From Algicola sagamiensis DSM 14643 (GTDB taxonomy: Bacteria; Pseudomonadota; Gammaproteobacteria; Enterobacterales; Alteromonadaceae), in assembly GCF_000374485.1 (NCBI RefSeq), contig NZ_KB894491.1, positions 89,651 through 153,650 of the forward strand: DNA of 64,000 bases, written 5' to 3'. This document shows, piece by piece, positions 9,324 through 18,049 of the stretch. A model generated the notes under the pieces. The model saw nothing but the letters and a program-made list of their open reading frames with translations. It ran no database searches and was not told the origin of the DNA. Both the position numbers and the translations under genes were made by a program. Every line of letters starts with the position of its first letter. The first letter of the stretch is position 1.

Positions 9324-9641
9324 GGACTTTTCCTGTACTGAATGAAAGTGGATCACCGTGACTGGCTCACTATTTAGAATGGGTCGAAGATAGCAACGCT
9401 GTAGCTCTTCTCTCAATTCTTCCACACTGCCAAATCCATCCGTTTGTGCGTCTTCCTGACCTAAGTCACCAAAAAAAGCTTGTTGCACCTTAGACACAAC
9501 AGCCTGATAAATCAGTGTCTCATCTTCGCAGATCAACTCTGCGGCTCCTTCTACAACGTCCACATCCCCTAAGCGTACGGTTGTCGTCTTCCCCTGTTTG
9601 AGTTTTGCAAAGTTTCTTGCATTGAAATCAATGATATTCAT
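9315..9641 (-). CDS. Small ASCH-domain-like protein
   Basis: A 108-residue soluble protein. The N-terminal NFAKLKQGKTTTVRLGD resembles the GK.TT.R signature of ASCH domains, a PUA-like fold linked to RNA or modified nucleosides, including N4-acetylcytidine amidohydrolase. It ends with the beta-strand VTVIHFHSV that is also typical. The middle has an acidic helix (FGSVEELREELQRCY). It faces away from the TPR gene at 9791 and ends in its own terminator. The assignment rests on motif similarity by eye; catalytic activity is not asserted. Confidence 0.6.
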   Translation of the reverse strand: MNIIDFNARNFAKLKQGKTTTVRLGDVDVVEGAAELICEDETLIYQAVVSKVQQAFFGDLGQEDAQTDGFGSVEELREELQRCYLRPILNSEPVTVIHFHSVQEKSGA

Positions 9642-9790
9642 TGCGCTTCTCTACATTATCATTTTTACCCGGTATCATCGCATAAAAAAGGCGTCCCTGT
9701 TAAGTACCCTTTTCCTTTTATCTTCACTACCCCCAACGCCTCGCAAGACGTATACTGAGACTAAACACCTGCTTGACTGTTGGAAAAGTC

Positions 9791-10945
9791 ATGTCACATT
9801 TGCCACGGCTTCATCTCGTGATTGTGGTTTTATGCTACAAGTTGGCCTTTGCTGTATATTGTGCCCGAGCAGATGCTGACTCCCATTTTTTGTCTCTATT
9901 TCAACAGATTGAACAAGAGATGAATACCCATGGAAAGTCTCAAGCACTCAATCAGGCTTTTGATATGAAGGCTCATCTGGATCGTGGCTTTTCTGGCATC
10001 AGTGTCTCACCTGGATTTTATGACAGCCTGACAAAACGCATCAATAAAGAAACGCCTTCCGTCTATATCTTTGGCATGCCATCAAATAAAAAGATTCGAT
10101 TTTTTCACATGAAACCCTCTCCTCAGGGCGCAGAAGGATACTTTCGAGTCAGTTTTCAAGAAACGGGGGTCAATTATTTTCGATTAATTGCAAAAAGTAC
10201 AAGCACAAAAAAAGTGCAGATCATTGATTTTTATAACTATCTCAGTGGGCAGTTTCAAACTGAAAGCATTCGTATTCTCAGCCTCATTTTGAGTCAAAGT
10301 AACAACTATGAAGTCATCGCCAATGATAGTATTCAGAAAGATCTAACCATCATCGCGCAGTTTATTCGAAATCATGATATTCCTGGACTGAAGAAATATT
10401 ACCCCAGTTTAAGTCGTAGTTATAAAAAGAACTGGACTGCGATGAGTACGTTGATGCGTTTTAACCTCGATTACCATGACCCACTGTATCAAATGATCTT
10501 GAATGATATTGCCATTCAATTTGGCGCAGATCCTAGGGCTGGCCTCATTTTAATGGATTACTATTACCTGCAACGCGATTACAAACCTGTCCTCCAAATA
10601 TTAGACGTACTTTCTCGTGAGTTTGCCCACAAGGATGCAGGGGTGTATATGCTTAAAGCAACGACCTATTACCTGATGGATAATATCGAAAATGCTTTGA
10701 AAAACATCCTCATTTATATCAACATGGAGCCAGATGATGAGTCAGCCTATCAAATGCAGTTGAGCTTCCTTCAAGAACTAAAAAAATATGACGAGATGGT
10801 ACGCGTCACCAAGTTCATCATGAAACGATTTAATCTCACGCTCAAAGAGTTCCAGACGTCTTCAAACCTAGAAGGTTTTATGCGTTCAGCTGAATTTCAA
10901 AAATTCAAACAGCAGATCAACAAAACACTATCCAAATCACAATGA
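9791..10945 (+). CDS. Secreted TPR-like protein of unknown function
   Basis: A 384-residue protein starting at the ATG at 9791 (GGAAAAG just upstream); an in-frame TTG at 9773 would add six residues. A long hydrophobic signal peptide ends near ARADA. The C-terminal third (about 250-350) has paired amphipathic helices (YYYLQRDYKPVLQIL, ATTYYLMDNIENALKNIL, YINMEPDDESAYQ) typical of TPR repeats. The N-terminal two thirds are unrecognised. The gene is followed after 66 bases by a TRAP-type binding protein on the same strand, so the two may be cotranscribed, but no functional link is shown. Confidence 0.65.
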   Translation: MSHLPRLHLVIVVLCYKLAFAVYCARADADSHFLSLFQQIEQEMNTHGKSQALNQAFDMKAHLDRGFSGISVSPGFYDSLTKRINKETPSVYIFGMPSNKKIRFFHMKPSPQGAEGYFRVSFQETGVNYFRLIAKSTSTKKVQIIDFYNYLSGQFQTESIRILSLILSQSNNYEVIANDSIQKDLTIIAQFIRNHDIPGLKKYYPSLSRSYKKNWTAMSTLMRFNLDYHDPLYQMILNDIAIQFGADPRAGLILMDYYYLQRDYKPVLQILDVLSREFAHKDAGVYMLKATTYYLMDNIENALKNILIYINMEPDDESAYQMQLSFLQELKKYDEMVRVTKFIMKRFNLTLKEFQTSSNLEGFMRSAEFQKFKQQINKTLSKSQ

Positions 10946-11011
10946 TCCCAGATACAAGCAAGTGTTCTAATCTTAAAAAAGCCCTATGTCTATTCATGAA
11001 CTGGCGTGTAC

Positions 11012-12094
11012 ATGTTTCCAGCAAAACTCTGTGTGGTTCTTCTTTTTATCGGGTTGGCTTTCTCAATCTACATTCATGCCGAGCCAACCCGGCTCGTTTG
11101 CAGCACAGATAATCCCAAAGAATCGCTCCACGTGACCACGCTCATGGATTTTGCAGAACGTTTAAAACAGCATTCTGAAGGAGACGTCATTGCAGATGTT
11201 CATTATCGCGGTTCTCAACAATTTCCTGCAATTCATGGAGAAGAGGTCAACATGAATCTGGTGATGAGCGGCAAAAAGGACCCACACAGTGGTAAGGTTG
11301 TGGATGTGACCGTTATCGCGTCTGGAAATGCCTCGCTCAAAGCACCGATCCTGGAATTTCTGATGCTTCCCTACATTTTTCCAGAAATACAAGCAGCGAA
11401 GACACTATTTCAAAGTCAGTTCATGATGCGTGATATCAATCAGGTTCTTATTGAAAAGCACGGCATCCGAGCACTGGGTTGGCTCATTGGCGGCTATCGT
11501 CAGATGACCAATTCAAAACGCGCCGTCACGCGGATTGAACATATCAAGGGGCTTAAAATCAGGACGCCGAGAAATCGTCTAATGCGTGATACCTACCTCG
11601 CGTTTGGGGCACAAGTCATTGCGCTCAACTGGGGAGAAACGTTTGCAAAGCTCAAAGCAGGTGTGGTGGATGGTCAAGAAAACCCTTACAACGTCATTTA
11701 TTACTCAAAATTTTGGGAAGCGAATCAAAAATATGTCACAAAGACCGCTCCTTTCCTTTGGGTTGGACCCATTTTAATCAATGAAAAAACCTACCAACAG
11801 TTTTCTCCCAAGCTACGCCAAGCGTTTCTCAAAGCGGGTCAGGAATCAGCAGCCAATGAGTGGCAATGGATAGAACAAAAAAACGAGGCATTTCGCAAAA
11901 AGCTCGAAGCACAGAAGATGACCATTTTAGACCTTGAAGATAAAGAAAAATGGGTCAAAGCAAGCCAAAAGTTATGGGAAAAGTACTACGAGAATATCGG
12001 TTATGGTAATCCAGTTTGGGGTAGAAAAGTAGTTGAGCAGGTTGTTGAGATTTCCAATTCAGCAACCAATGCTCAGACCCCTTCTGTGCCGTGA
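11012..12094 (+). CDS. TRAP-type (DctP family) solute-binding protein, orphan
   Basis: A 360-residue periplasmic binding protein of the DctP type. The start is taken at the ATG at 11012; a GTG two codons earlier is possible. A signal peptide ends near IYIHA-EPTRL. Family features include the early ADVHYRGSQ region, the arginine segment LKIRTPRNRLM that in this family contacts a substrate carboxylate, and KLKAGVVDGQENPYNVIYYSKF, a hallmark DctP motif. No DctQ/DctM membrane subunits are nearby, so it either uses a transporter elsewhere or acts as a sensor component. The ligand cannot be predicted beyond an organic acid being common. Confidence 0.88.
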   Translation: MFPAKLCVVLLFIGLAFSIYIHAEPTRLVCSTDNPKESLHVTTLMDFAERLKQHSEGDVIADVHYRGSQQFPAIHGEEVNMNLVMSGKKDPHSGKVVDVTVIASGNASLKAPILEFLMLPYIFPEIQAAKTLFQSQFMMRDINQVLIEKHGIRALGWLIGGYRQMTNSKRAVTRIEHIKGLKIRTPRNRLMRDTYLAFGAQVIALNWGETFAKLKAGVVDGQENPYNVIYYSKFWEANQKYVTKTAPFLWVGPILINEKTYQQFSPKLRQAFLKAGQESAANEWQWIEQKNEAFRKKLEAQKMTILDLEDKEKWVKASQKLWEKYYENIGYGNPVWGRKVVEQVVEISNSATNAQTPSVP

Positions 12095-12237
12095 GGGTAT
12101 ACCTTTTGAAGCTCAGGCTTTTTAGGCTTTTTAGGCGTTTTTAACGACTCAAAGTAAAGTGGTGCAGGATTTGGGCAAGTGCATTTTAGTTCAAGGTGAA
12201 AAGGGATCCACTGCATGATAATGCACCACAATGCATC

Positions 12238-13224
12238 TTACATTAAATGTCGATATTGCTGATCAAACCCGATTGAGGCACTCGCAAGTGTATCCACATA
12301 ATCGTAAGCTTCCTCAGAGATTGGCTGAATATATGTGTATAATGGCTCAATAATATCAGCCCCCATGCGGTGCTTATGTTCTACAAAGCCTCTGCCCATA
12401 TCAAAAATGGATAAACCATTCTCCTCCATGTATTTATATACAGATTGATATATATGGTTATACAGGTTCCTCCCCTCCCTTGGTATCTGATAGTCTATCC
12501 CGTGCACAAGCGCTGCAATGTATTTTTCAGAATGGTCTATAAAACAGAGTAGTGTCTTAACTAACTCAGCCCCCTTAAAAGTAAGCGCAAAATAGTAGTT
12601 CTCAGAAAATGATGTCTTACTTATCATTTCTAATACATCCTGAGAATAGTGTATTGCTGAACTTTCGAATTTTGCAGCGTTTTGCATATAAATATCGCAC
12701 GAACGTTTGAACAATTCTTGTTCATGGATTAACTCTTTCAAGTTGATCCACTTTGTTTCATAAACTTCCTCAACGCGTCGGATCTCACGTTTAAAATCTT
12801 TAAAGTGCTTCTTACTCATCGATTGTTGCAGCTTTGACTCCCACCCTTCCGTCAAATAGCTTTTGCAGCTAAAAAATGAAGGAATACACACAAACCCTTG
12901 TTGTAACAAACATTGATTATCTGACTCTCTCAAACATGGGACCATTATACAGTCACCCGATGAATGAACACTTTCATCATACCGAATAGAAGAAAGTAAA
13001 CTGTCCGCTTGATTAAGTTCGCATGAAACATTCAAGAAACTACATTCAAGAAGCGTATGTTGAATATGCTTGAAACGATGGTGGTCTACTTGGATATTCT
13101 TTAAGAATACACCCCAAAGGCCCAAATTATTTGTAGAAAATGTTCCTTTGTCGCCATGACAAGAAGAGAAAATACTTAAAAGATTATGTCTCACAAATTC
13201 AGATTCAAAAATTCTAGACCTCAT
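12238..13224 (-). CDS. GNAT/FemAB-like acyltransferase, putative
   Basis: A 328-residue soluble protein. The middle (SMSKKHFKDFKREIRRVEE) and the C-terminal half (FSENYYFALTFKGAELVKTLL, YIAALVHGIDYQ, FDMGRGFVEHKHRMGA) resemble FemAB/BioF2-type GNAT-fold acyltransferases, in which a tandem GNAT fold moves acyl or aminoacyl groups. It is AT-richer than its neighbours, uses more ATA/AGA/TTA codons and stands alone between noncoding gaps, which suggests recent acquisition. The substrate is unknown. Confidence in the fold is moderate. Confidence 0.55.
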   Translation of the reverse strand: MRSRIFESEFVRHNLLSIFSSCHGDKGTFSTNNLGLWGVFLKNIQVDHHRFKHIQHTLLECSFLNVSCELNQADSLLSSIRYDESVHSSGDCIMVPCLRESDNQCLLQQGFVCIPSFFSCKSYLTEGWESKLQQSMSKKHFKDFKREIRRVEEVYETKWINLKELIHEQELFKRSCDIYMQNAAKFESSAIHYSQDVLEMISKTSFSENYYFALTFKGAELVKTLLCFIDHSEKYIAALVHGIDYQIPREGRNLYNHIYQSVYKYMEENGLSIFDMGRGFVEHKHRMGADIIEPLYTYIQPISEEAYDYVDTLASASIGFDQQYRHLM

Positions 13225-13707
13225 AATTACATCCTAGAAGTAAGTACAACATTTACTTGTACCCAAAATAACACAGCATACAAAGTAATTCACGTCCCCT
13301 TTTTCGGTTTTTATTAATGAAAAAATGCACAATAAAAGAGTTCTGGCAATTTGATTTACAAAACCATCCTCTTTAAGCCCAAATTTTTCTTAGCTTTTAA
13401 ACGCTCACGAGAAGATAGAAAAAATTGGGTAAACCAGCCCCAATGATGTTGGTATGCCTAAAAAAGAGTTGAACTGGATGGTGTCACCTTGGTATCACAA
13501 TCAACTTATCGGCTTTTTGGTCTTCGATGTCATGGATCAATTTTAGATATCATGGATCAAAAACAATATTTGGCTGAAATGGAGGTTGGCGTTAACTATC
13601 AAGTTAAAGGAGTAGGCAAGGCACAGAACCAAGCTGATTGCGGATTACAAAAGAAATGGACTTGATCGGACTTGAGAGTAGGCTTTTCCTACTCTCCAAA
13701 TGGATAC
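13225..13707. other. 483-base gap with two very small open frames
   Basis: No full gene is seen. Two short plus-strand frames occur: 13454-13546 (30 codons, rich in aromatic residues) and 13552-13665 (37 codons). The segment ATCATGGATCAA and a near copy of it lie about 20 bases apart around 13530-13560. The frames could be remnants of a decayed gene next to the AT-rich acyltransferase-like gene. Neither has a convincing ribosome binding site. Confidence 0.3.
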
Positions 13708-14526
13708 CTACTCATCTTCAAAGTATTTTTGATTGATGCGGATCATCGCGGTGATTTCATCAACATAGGCGTAACCGCGTTGTGAGTAGCGGAAGAGTTC
13801 TTGTGCCAATGCCTGAGCTGTGACTATTTGGTTCGATTCTCGTAGCACATGACGCTTTGCTCGCAGTGAACGATAGGCGTTATGCGTATTTAAATTACGG
13901 AAATAGGAGCGAATGCTTGCCTCTGGTGAGTCAAATTTCGCAACTTCGTAATTCCCCGAAGTTCGCTCAAGTGGCACGAGGCCACAACCTTTACGAAAAC
14001 ACCATTGGCCGAAGTAGTTATTACCGTCGACTGCAAATCGAGACGTTCCCCACGCTGATTCGTTCGCAGCTTGCATCAATACAAGTTGGGCTGGAATTTC
14101 ATCGACACAGTAGCGAAGTGCCATCACTTGTTCCAAGTCCATGTCCCTTGAGTCTTTCTGGCAATATCTCGCCAGGTGATTCAACTGCACACGCTCTTCC
14201 ATTGTGAGAAAACCTGACGATGCATAACGTGAAATAATGCCTTCCAATTGCTGGCGCTTTTGGCGCAACGTTGCATTTACATCATTGACCGCTGGTGTCA
14301 TATAATCGAGGAATGCTTTTTTCCGTTCTTCAATACTCTTTATCTCCCTGAATTCTGGTTTGATCCTTAACGGGTATGGCATCCCGTCATGCTGTACTTT
14401 TGCAACCTGTGGTACCAGTTCTATAGGTGCAACATGTGATTTCGACATGAAAAATGGGTAAAAAATAGCCCACACGACAATCATGATTAACATTCCCCTA
14501 AACCCAAAAGAAATCAATTTAGGCAT
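13708..14526 (-). CDS. Bax-type glucosaminidase-domain protein
   Basis: A 272-residue protein starting at the ATG at 14526, which has AGGAA seven bases upstream; an ATG 90 bases earlier lacks a binding site. One membrane segment (GFRGMLIMIVVWAIFYPFF) anchors it, with the catalytic domain outside. LMQAANESAWGTSRFAVDGNNYFGQWCF is the Bax/FlgJ-like glucosaminidase signature (N-acetyl-beta-D-glucosaminidase family of peptidoglycan hydrolases), with the catalytic Glu in NESAWG. The C-terminus (SIRSYFRNLNTHNAYRSLR, then QRGYAYVDEITAMI) is also typical. Likely role: cutting peptidoglycan glycan strands in the periplasm. It stands alone. Confidence 0.88.
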   Translation of the reverse strand: MPKLISFGFRGMLIMIVVWAIFYPFFMSKSHVAPIELVPQVAKVQHDGMPYPLRIKPEFREIKSIEERKKAFLDYMTPAVNDVNATLRQKRQQLEGIISRYASSGFLTMEERVQLNHLARYCQKDSRDMDLEQVMALRYCVDEIPAQLVLMQAANESAWGTSRFAVDGNNYFGQWCFRKGCGLVPLERTSGNYEVAKFDSPEASIRSYFRNLNTHNAYRSLRAKRHVLRESNQIVTAQALAQELFRYSQRGYAYVDEITAMIRINQKYFEDE

Positions 14527-14804
14527 ACAAATTCCTGATCTATTTTTCTTTTTACGCCAAGCAACATCATCTACATACGGCTCAAAAGATGATCTTGATT
14601 CGTTCCGACTTATCATTGGGATAAATGGTGTAAGCAGCTAAACGAGAGGTCTGTGCAATTCAAATTCGAGAGAACTGAATTGTTATTCTCAGTACACACA
14701 ACAGTGTACAGCACCCATAATCTCCCCATCGCCCCTCACTTTGTATTCTTCGTATGAATAAGTTCTATTGTAGTAAATAGTTCTTATACCTTGGGGGAAT
14801 TTCG

Positions 14805-14891
14805 ATGAAATTTTTACGATCCAAGAATGCATCCTTCAGATACACCCTCTTCTGCTTGATTTATTCGATGCTCAGTGTTACAACCATCTAA
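14805..14891 (+). CDS. Possible 28-residue leader peptide or small membrane protein
   Basis: A short frame with an unusually strong ribosome binding site (GGGGGAA six bases before the ATG). It encodes a basic N-terminus followed by a hydrophobic run (TLFCLIYSMLSVTTI). Its stop is followed within five bases by a hairpin, and alaA starts 148 bases later. It could be a leader peptide for alaA or an independent single-pass membrane peptide. Coding status rests on the binding site and hydrophobic profile only. Confidence 0.35.
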   Translation: MKFLRSKNASFRYTLFCLIYSMLSVTTI

Positions 14892-14895
14892 CCCT

Positions 14896-14915
14896 TCCCA
14901 ACACTTTGGTTGGGA
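14896..14915 (+). promoter_or_regulatory. Hairpin upstream of alaA
   Basis: TCCCAAC (14896-14902) pairs with GTTGGGA (14909-14915) over a 6-base loop, directly after the short frame ending at 14891. There is no T-tract, so it is not a classical terminator. It may be part of an attenuator-like leader or a terminator for the small frame. Confidence 0.35.
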
Positions 14916-15039
14916 GGCGGATTATAGCGAAATATATGTTTTCAATCTACTCACCCCTTTTCAGGAGTCTGCTTTCATTCGAAAACATCATATCTCCATT
15001 TGATAAATCATTGTTTTTTTCCTTGAGTAAATATAAGTC

Positions 15040-16254
15040 ATGCAAAGGGTTTTAAAGTCGAACAAGTTGCACGATGTTTGTTATGACATTCGTGGTCCCG
15101 TGTTAAAAGAAGCGAAGCGCCTTGAAGAAGAAGGCCATAAAATTCTGAAGTTAAACATTGGGAACCCCGCCCCATTTGGGTTTGATGCACCGGATGATAT
15201 CCTAAAGGACGTGATCCATAACCTTCCGACATCCCAAGGCTACTCAGATGCCAAAGGGATTTATTCAGCCCGAGTCGCTGTTATGCAGTACTACCAGCAA
15301 AAAGGTATTGCTGAGATTGATGTCGAAGATATTTTCATCGGCAATGGGGTCAGTGAGCTGATCGTGATGGCGATGCAAGGCTTAGTGAATAATTCTGATG
15401 AAATCTTAGTCCCAGCGCCCGATTACCCTTTATGGACAGCTGCCGTGAATCTTTCTGGTGGTAAAGCCGTCCATTATATATGTGATGAACAGAGTGACTG
15501 GTACCCAGACCTTCATGATATTAAACAAAAAATTACACCACAAACAAAAGCGTTAGTGCTTATCAATCCAAATAACCCAACGGGTGCCGTTTATCCAAAA
15601 GAAGTCCTGCTCGAGCTGATTCAAATCGCTCGGGAAAACAATCTGATCATTTTCTCTGATGAAATCTACGATAAAATCCTTTACGACGCGACACAGCACA
15701 TTACGACTGCCTCTTTAGCCGATGATGTCTTAATGGTTACTTTTGGCGGTTTATCAAAAAATTACCGTATTGCAGGTTTTCGTGCAGGCTGGATGGTGAT
15801 CTCAGGGGCAAAGTGGATAGCAGAAGATTATCTGAGCGGATTGGAAATGCTTGCTTCCATGCGCCTGTGTGCCAATGTCCCATGCCAACACGCGATACAG
15901 GTTGCTCTGGGTGGATATCAAAGCATTGATGAACTCGTTGTCCCTGGCGGACGTCTTTGTGACCAAATGAATTATGCCTATCGACGGATCAACGATATTG
16001 ATGGATTAAGTTGTACGAGACCAAAGGGCGCCATGTATCTATTCCCTAAAATTGATACAAAAAAGTTTAATATTTCCAATGACGAAGCCTTTATCTTAGA
16101 CTTCTTAAAGTCAAAGAAAGTCCTTATGGTTCATGGGCGTGCGTTTAATTGGCCAAGCCATGATCATTTTCGTTTGGTCTTCTTACCGCACATGGATGAT
16201 TTGGAGTACGCAATTAATCAACTGGAGCAGTTTCTCGCCAGTTATAGCCAATAA
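15040..16254 (+). CDS. alaA: Alanine-synthesising aminotransferase (AlaA type)
   Basis: A 404-residue class I/II PLP aminotransferase that makes alanine from pyruvate and glutamate. Recognisable AlaA features are the N-terminus with YDIRGPVLKEAKRLEEEGH, KLNIGNPAPFGFDAP, VLINPNNPTGAVYP (PLP pocket), SDEIYDKILYD, and the Schiff-base lysine K240 in GGLSKNYRIAGFRAGW. The length is as in E. coli AlaA. The next gene is yfbR, as in E. coli, which strengthens the call. A small frame and hairpin lie upstream and may regulate it. Confidence 0.95.
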   Translation: MQRVLKSNKLHDVCYDIRGPVLKEAKRLEEEGHKILKLNIGNPAPFGFDAPDDILKDVIHNLPTSQGYSDAKGIYSARVAVMQYYQQKGIAEIDVEDIFIGNGVSELIVMAMQGLVNNSDEILVPAPDYPLWTAAVNLSGGKAVHYICDEQSDWYPDLHDIKQKITPQTKALVLINPNNPTGAVYPKEVLLELIQIARENNLIIFSDEIYDKILYDATQHITTASLADDVLMVTFGGLSKNYRIAGFRAGWMVISGAKWIAEDYLSGLEMLASMRLCANVPCQHAIQVALGGYQSIDELVVPGGRLCDQMNYAYRRINDIDGLSCTRPKGAMYLFPKIDTKKFNISNDEAFILDFLKSKKVLMVHGRAFNWPSHDHFRLVFLPHMDDLEYAINQLEQFLASYSQ

Positions 16255-16291
16255 ACAAACATGCCACTCAGGCATATACAAAGAGCGCATC

Positions 16292-16885
16292 ATGGACCAA
16301 AGCCACTTTTTTGCTTACTTGTTTCGAATGAAGTTGATCACACGCTGGCCATTGATGAGAAATACAATGCCGGAAAACGTCCAGGAACACTCTCACCAGG
16401 TCGCCATCGTTGCCCATTGCCTTGGTGTGATTAATCAGCAAATTTTTGGCGGTATAGCGAGACCAGAAATGCTCGCAACAGCAGCGTTGTTCCATGATGC
16501 TTCAGAAGTGATCACAGGGGATTTACCTACCCCTGTGAAATACTTTAATGATGAGATATCTAGTGCTTATAAGCGGATCGAGCAACATGCAGAGCAAACT
16601 TTGCTCAATATGCTCCCCGAAGCACTACAAGATACATATTCGTCGCTCCTTTCACCGAATGGACAACTCACAGAGCAGGAACATCGGCTACTCAAAGCCG
16701 CCGACAATCTATGTGCTTACATTAAGACGCTAGAAGAAGAAGCAACGGGTAACTCAGAGTTTCAACATGCACAAAAACGGGTCATGGAGAGACTGAAAGA
16801 CTACTCATCGCAAGAAGTGGACTATTTTCTGGATCACTTTATCCCAAGTTTTCATTTAAGCCTCGATGAGATCTCAGCGATTTGA
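16292..16885 (+). CDS. yfbR: 5'-deoxynucleotidase YfbR
   Basis: A 197-residue HD-domain phosphohydrolase that removes phosphate from 5'-deoxyribonucleoside monophosphates. I start at the ATG at 16292 (MDQSHFFAYL), giving the normal length; the open frame extends upstream into alaA but has no start signal there. Metal-binding motifs are HSHQVAIVAH, FHDASEV and AADNLCAYI. It lies 37 bases after alaA on the same strand, so likely cotranscribed. Its last 12 bases overlap the end of the convergent patatin-like gene. Confidence 0.93.
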   Translation: MDQSHFFAYLFRMKLITRWPLMRNTMPENVQEHSHQVAIVAHCLGVINQQIFGGIARPEMLATAALFHDASEVITGDLPTPVKYFNDEISSAYKRIEQHAEQTLLNMLPEALQDTYSSLLSPNGQLTEQEHRLLKAADNLCAYIKTLEEEATGNSEFQHAQKRVMERLKDYSSQEVDYFLDHFIPSFHLSLDEISAI

Positions 16886-17956
16886 GATCACATTGATGTC
16901 GCGGATATCAAATGTTGTCGAGTCATCTGGATGTTCCAACCAGGCCATAAATGGTTCTATCAGCCGTTCACTTTCTTCAATCACCCGCTTCCAATAGGTT
17001 AAACGTGTTTGATTATCCATTTTTTGAAAATCTTTGCGGTCAGGGATTTTTCGAAATGGTAACGACTCAACAAAAGCTGGTGAAGGCACGAGCATCACAA
17101 CATTGTCAAACTGCGATGTTTGCGGTTTACGCCAGGGCAACATGCGATCAAACCACCCCGGCAGGATCTTAGGGAAGAAATGTGGGTATAGCACCAACTT
17201 ATCCGATACACGCGCAAATGGCGCATCAAAGTGATAATCAATGATCCCGCCATCGTAATAGGTTTGTCCATGCTGCTGAATGGTTCTCGCCGCCTCTAAT
17301 AGCAAAGGGATCGCACCACTTGCATACGTCACCTCTCGGATATTCGACTCACTGAGTTCTGCAAATTCCGTCGGGTAATCATCGAGCGTATGAAAAGATG
17401 GCCGCGGTCCAGGGCAATGAAATAATACGCGGTCAAATGCGCAAGATAGCCCTTTCCGATGCACAATGTTACTCAGCGCCCCCATTGCCAATCCAAGCAA
17501 TTGTAACCCTCGTTTATCTGAGCGCATTGGGCCTTTTGCTTTTGCCAGAATCATATTCGTTCGAATAAGCGGATGATTGAGGATCACTTGCCTTTCTTCA
17601 TCTGGGATCACATAAGAAAGCATCTGCTTACTGTATTCTGTCACTTCTTGCGTCGTTGGGTGTTCACTGTAAACTTGTTCAGAGTATACCTCAGCTAGTC
17701 TGTCCACCGCTGCAACCGGGTCACTTTGGGCAAAACAAGAAACTCGCCAAGCACCTGAAGAAGAACCGATCGTCTGAATAGGCTGTGTTCTTTGACTAAG
17801 AAATTCGGGAAAAATGACACGATCTAAACCGGATAATACAAACCATTTGGGGCCACCTGATGCGCCTAGGAAAGCACCAACATCGTCCGGCGAGATCCCA
17901 GATGTGGCTAATTGTGCTTTTGCTTTCTTGCCTAAATAGATCGTCAAGCTTTTCAT
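16874..17956 (-). CDS. Patatin-like phospholipase
   Basis: A 360-residue alpha/beta-hydrolase of the patatin family (Ser-Asp dyad lipid acyl hydrolases). The start at 17956 has GAGAT upstream and is preferred over an in-frame ATG seven codons earlier. The oxyanion motif GASGGPKW (31-38) and nucleophile motif GSSSG (64-68, Ser66) are near the N-terminus; the catalytic Asp is in YYDGGIIDYHFDAPF. No signal peptide is seen, so it is probably cytoplasmic unless exported another way. It overlaps yfbR convergently by 12 bases. The substrate is unknown. Confidence 0.88.
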   Translation of the reverse strand: MKSLTIYLGKKAKAQLATSGISPDDVGAFLGASGGPKWFVLSGLDRVIFPEFLSQRTQPIQTIGSSSGAWRVSCFAQSDPVAAVDRLAEVYSEQVYSEHPTTQEVTEYSKQMLSYVIPDEERQVILNHPLIRTNMILAKAKGPMRSDKRGLQLLGLAMGALSNIVHRKGLSCAFDRVLFHCPGPRPSFHTLDDYPTEFAELSESNIREVTYASGAIPLLLEAARTIQQHGQTYYDGGIIDYHFDAPFARVSDKLVLYPHFFPKILPGWFDRMLPWRKPQTSQFDNVVMLVPSPAFVESLPFRKIPDRKDFQKMDNQTRLTYWKRVIEESERLIEPFMAWLEHPDDSTTFDIRDINVISNR

Positions 17957-18049
17957 TTTTATCTCAATCCACGACATTCCAAATTTTTTTGCGGATTATA
18001 ATCAGAAAAAAACGATTGGAAAACCAGCTTTTTTATGACGAAAAAAACC

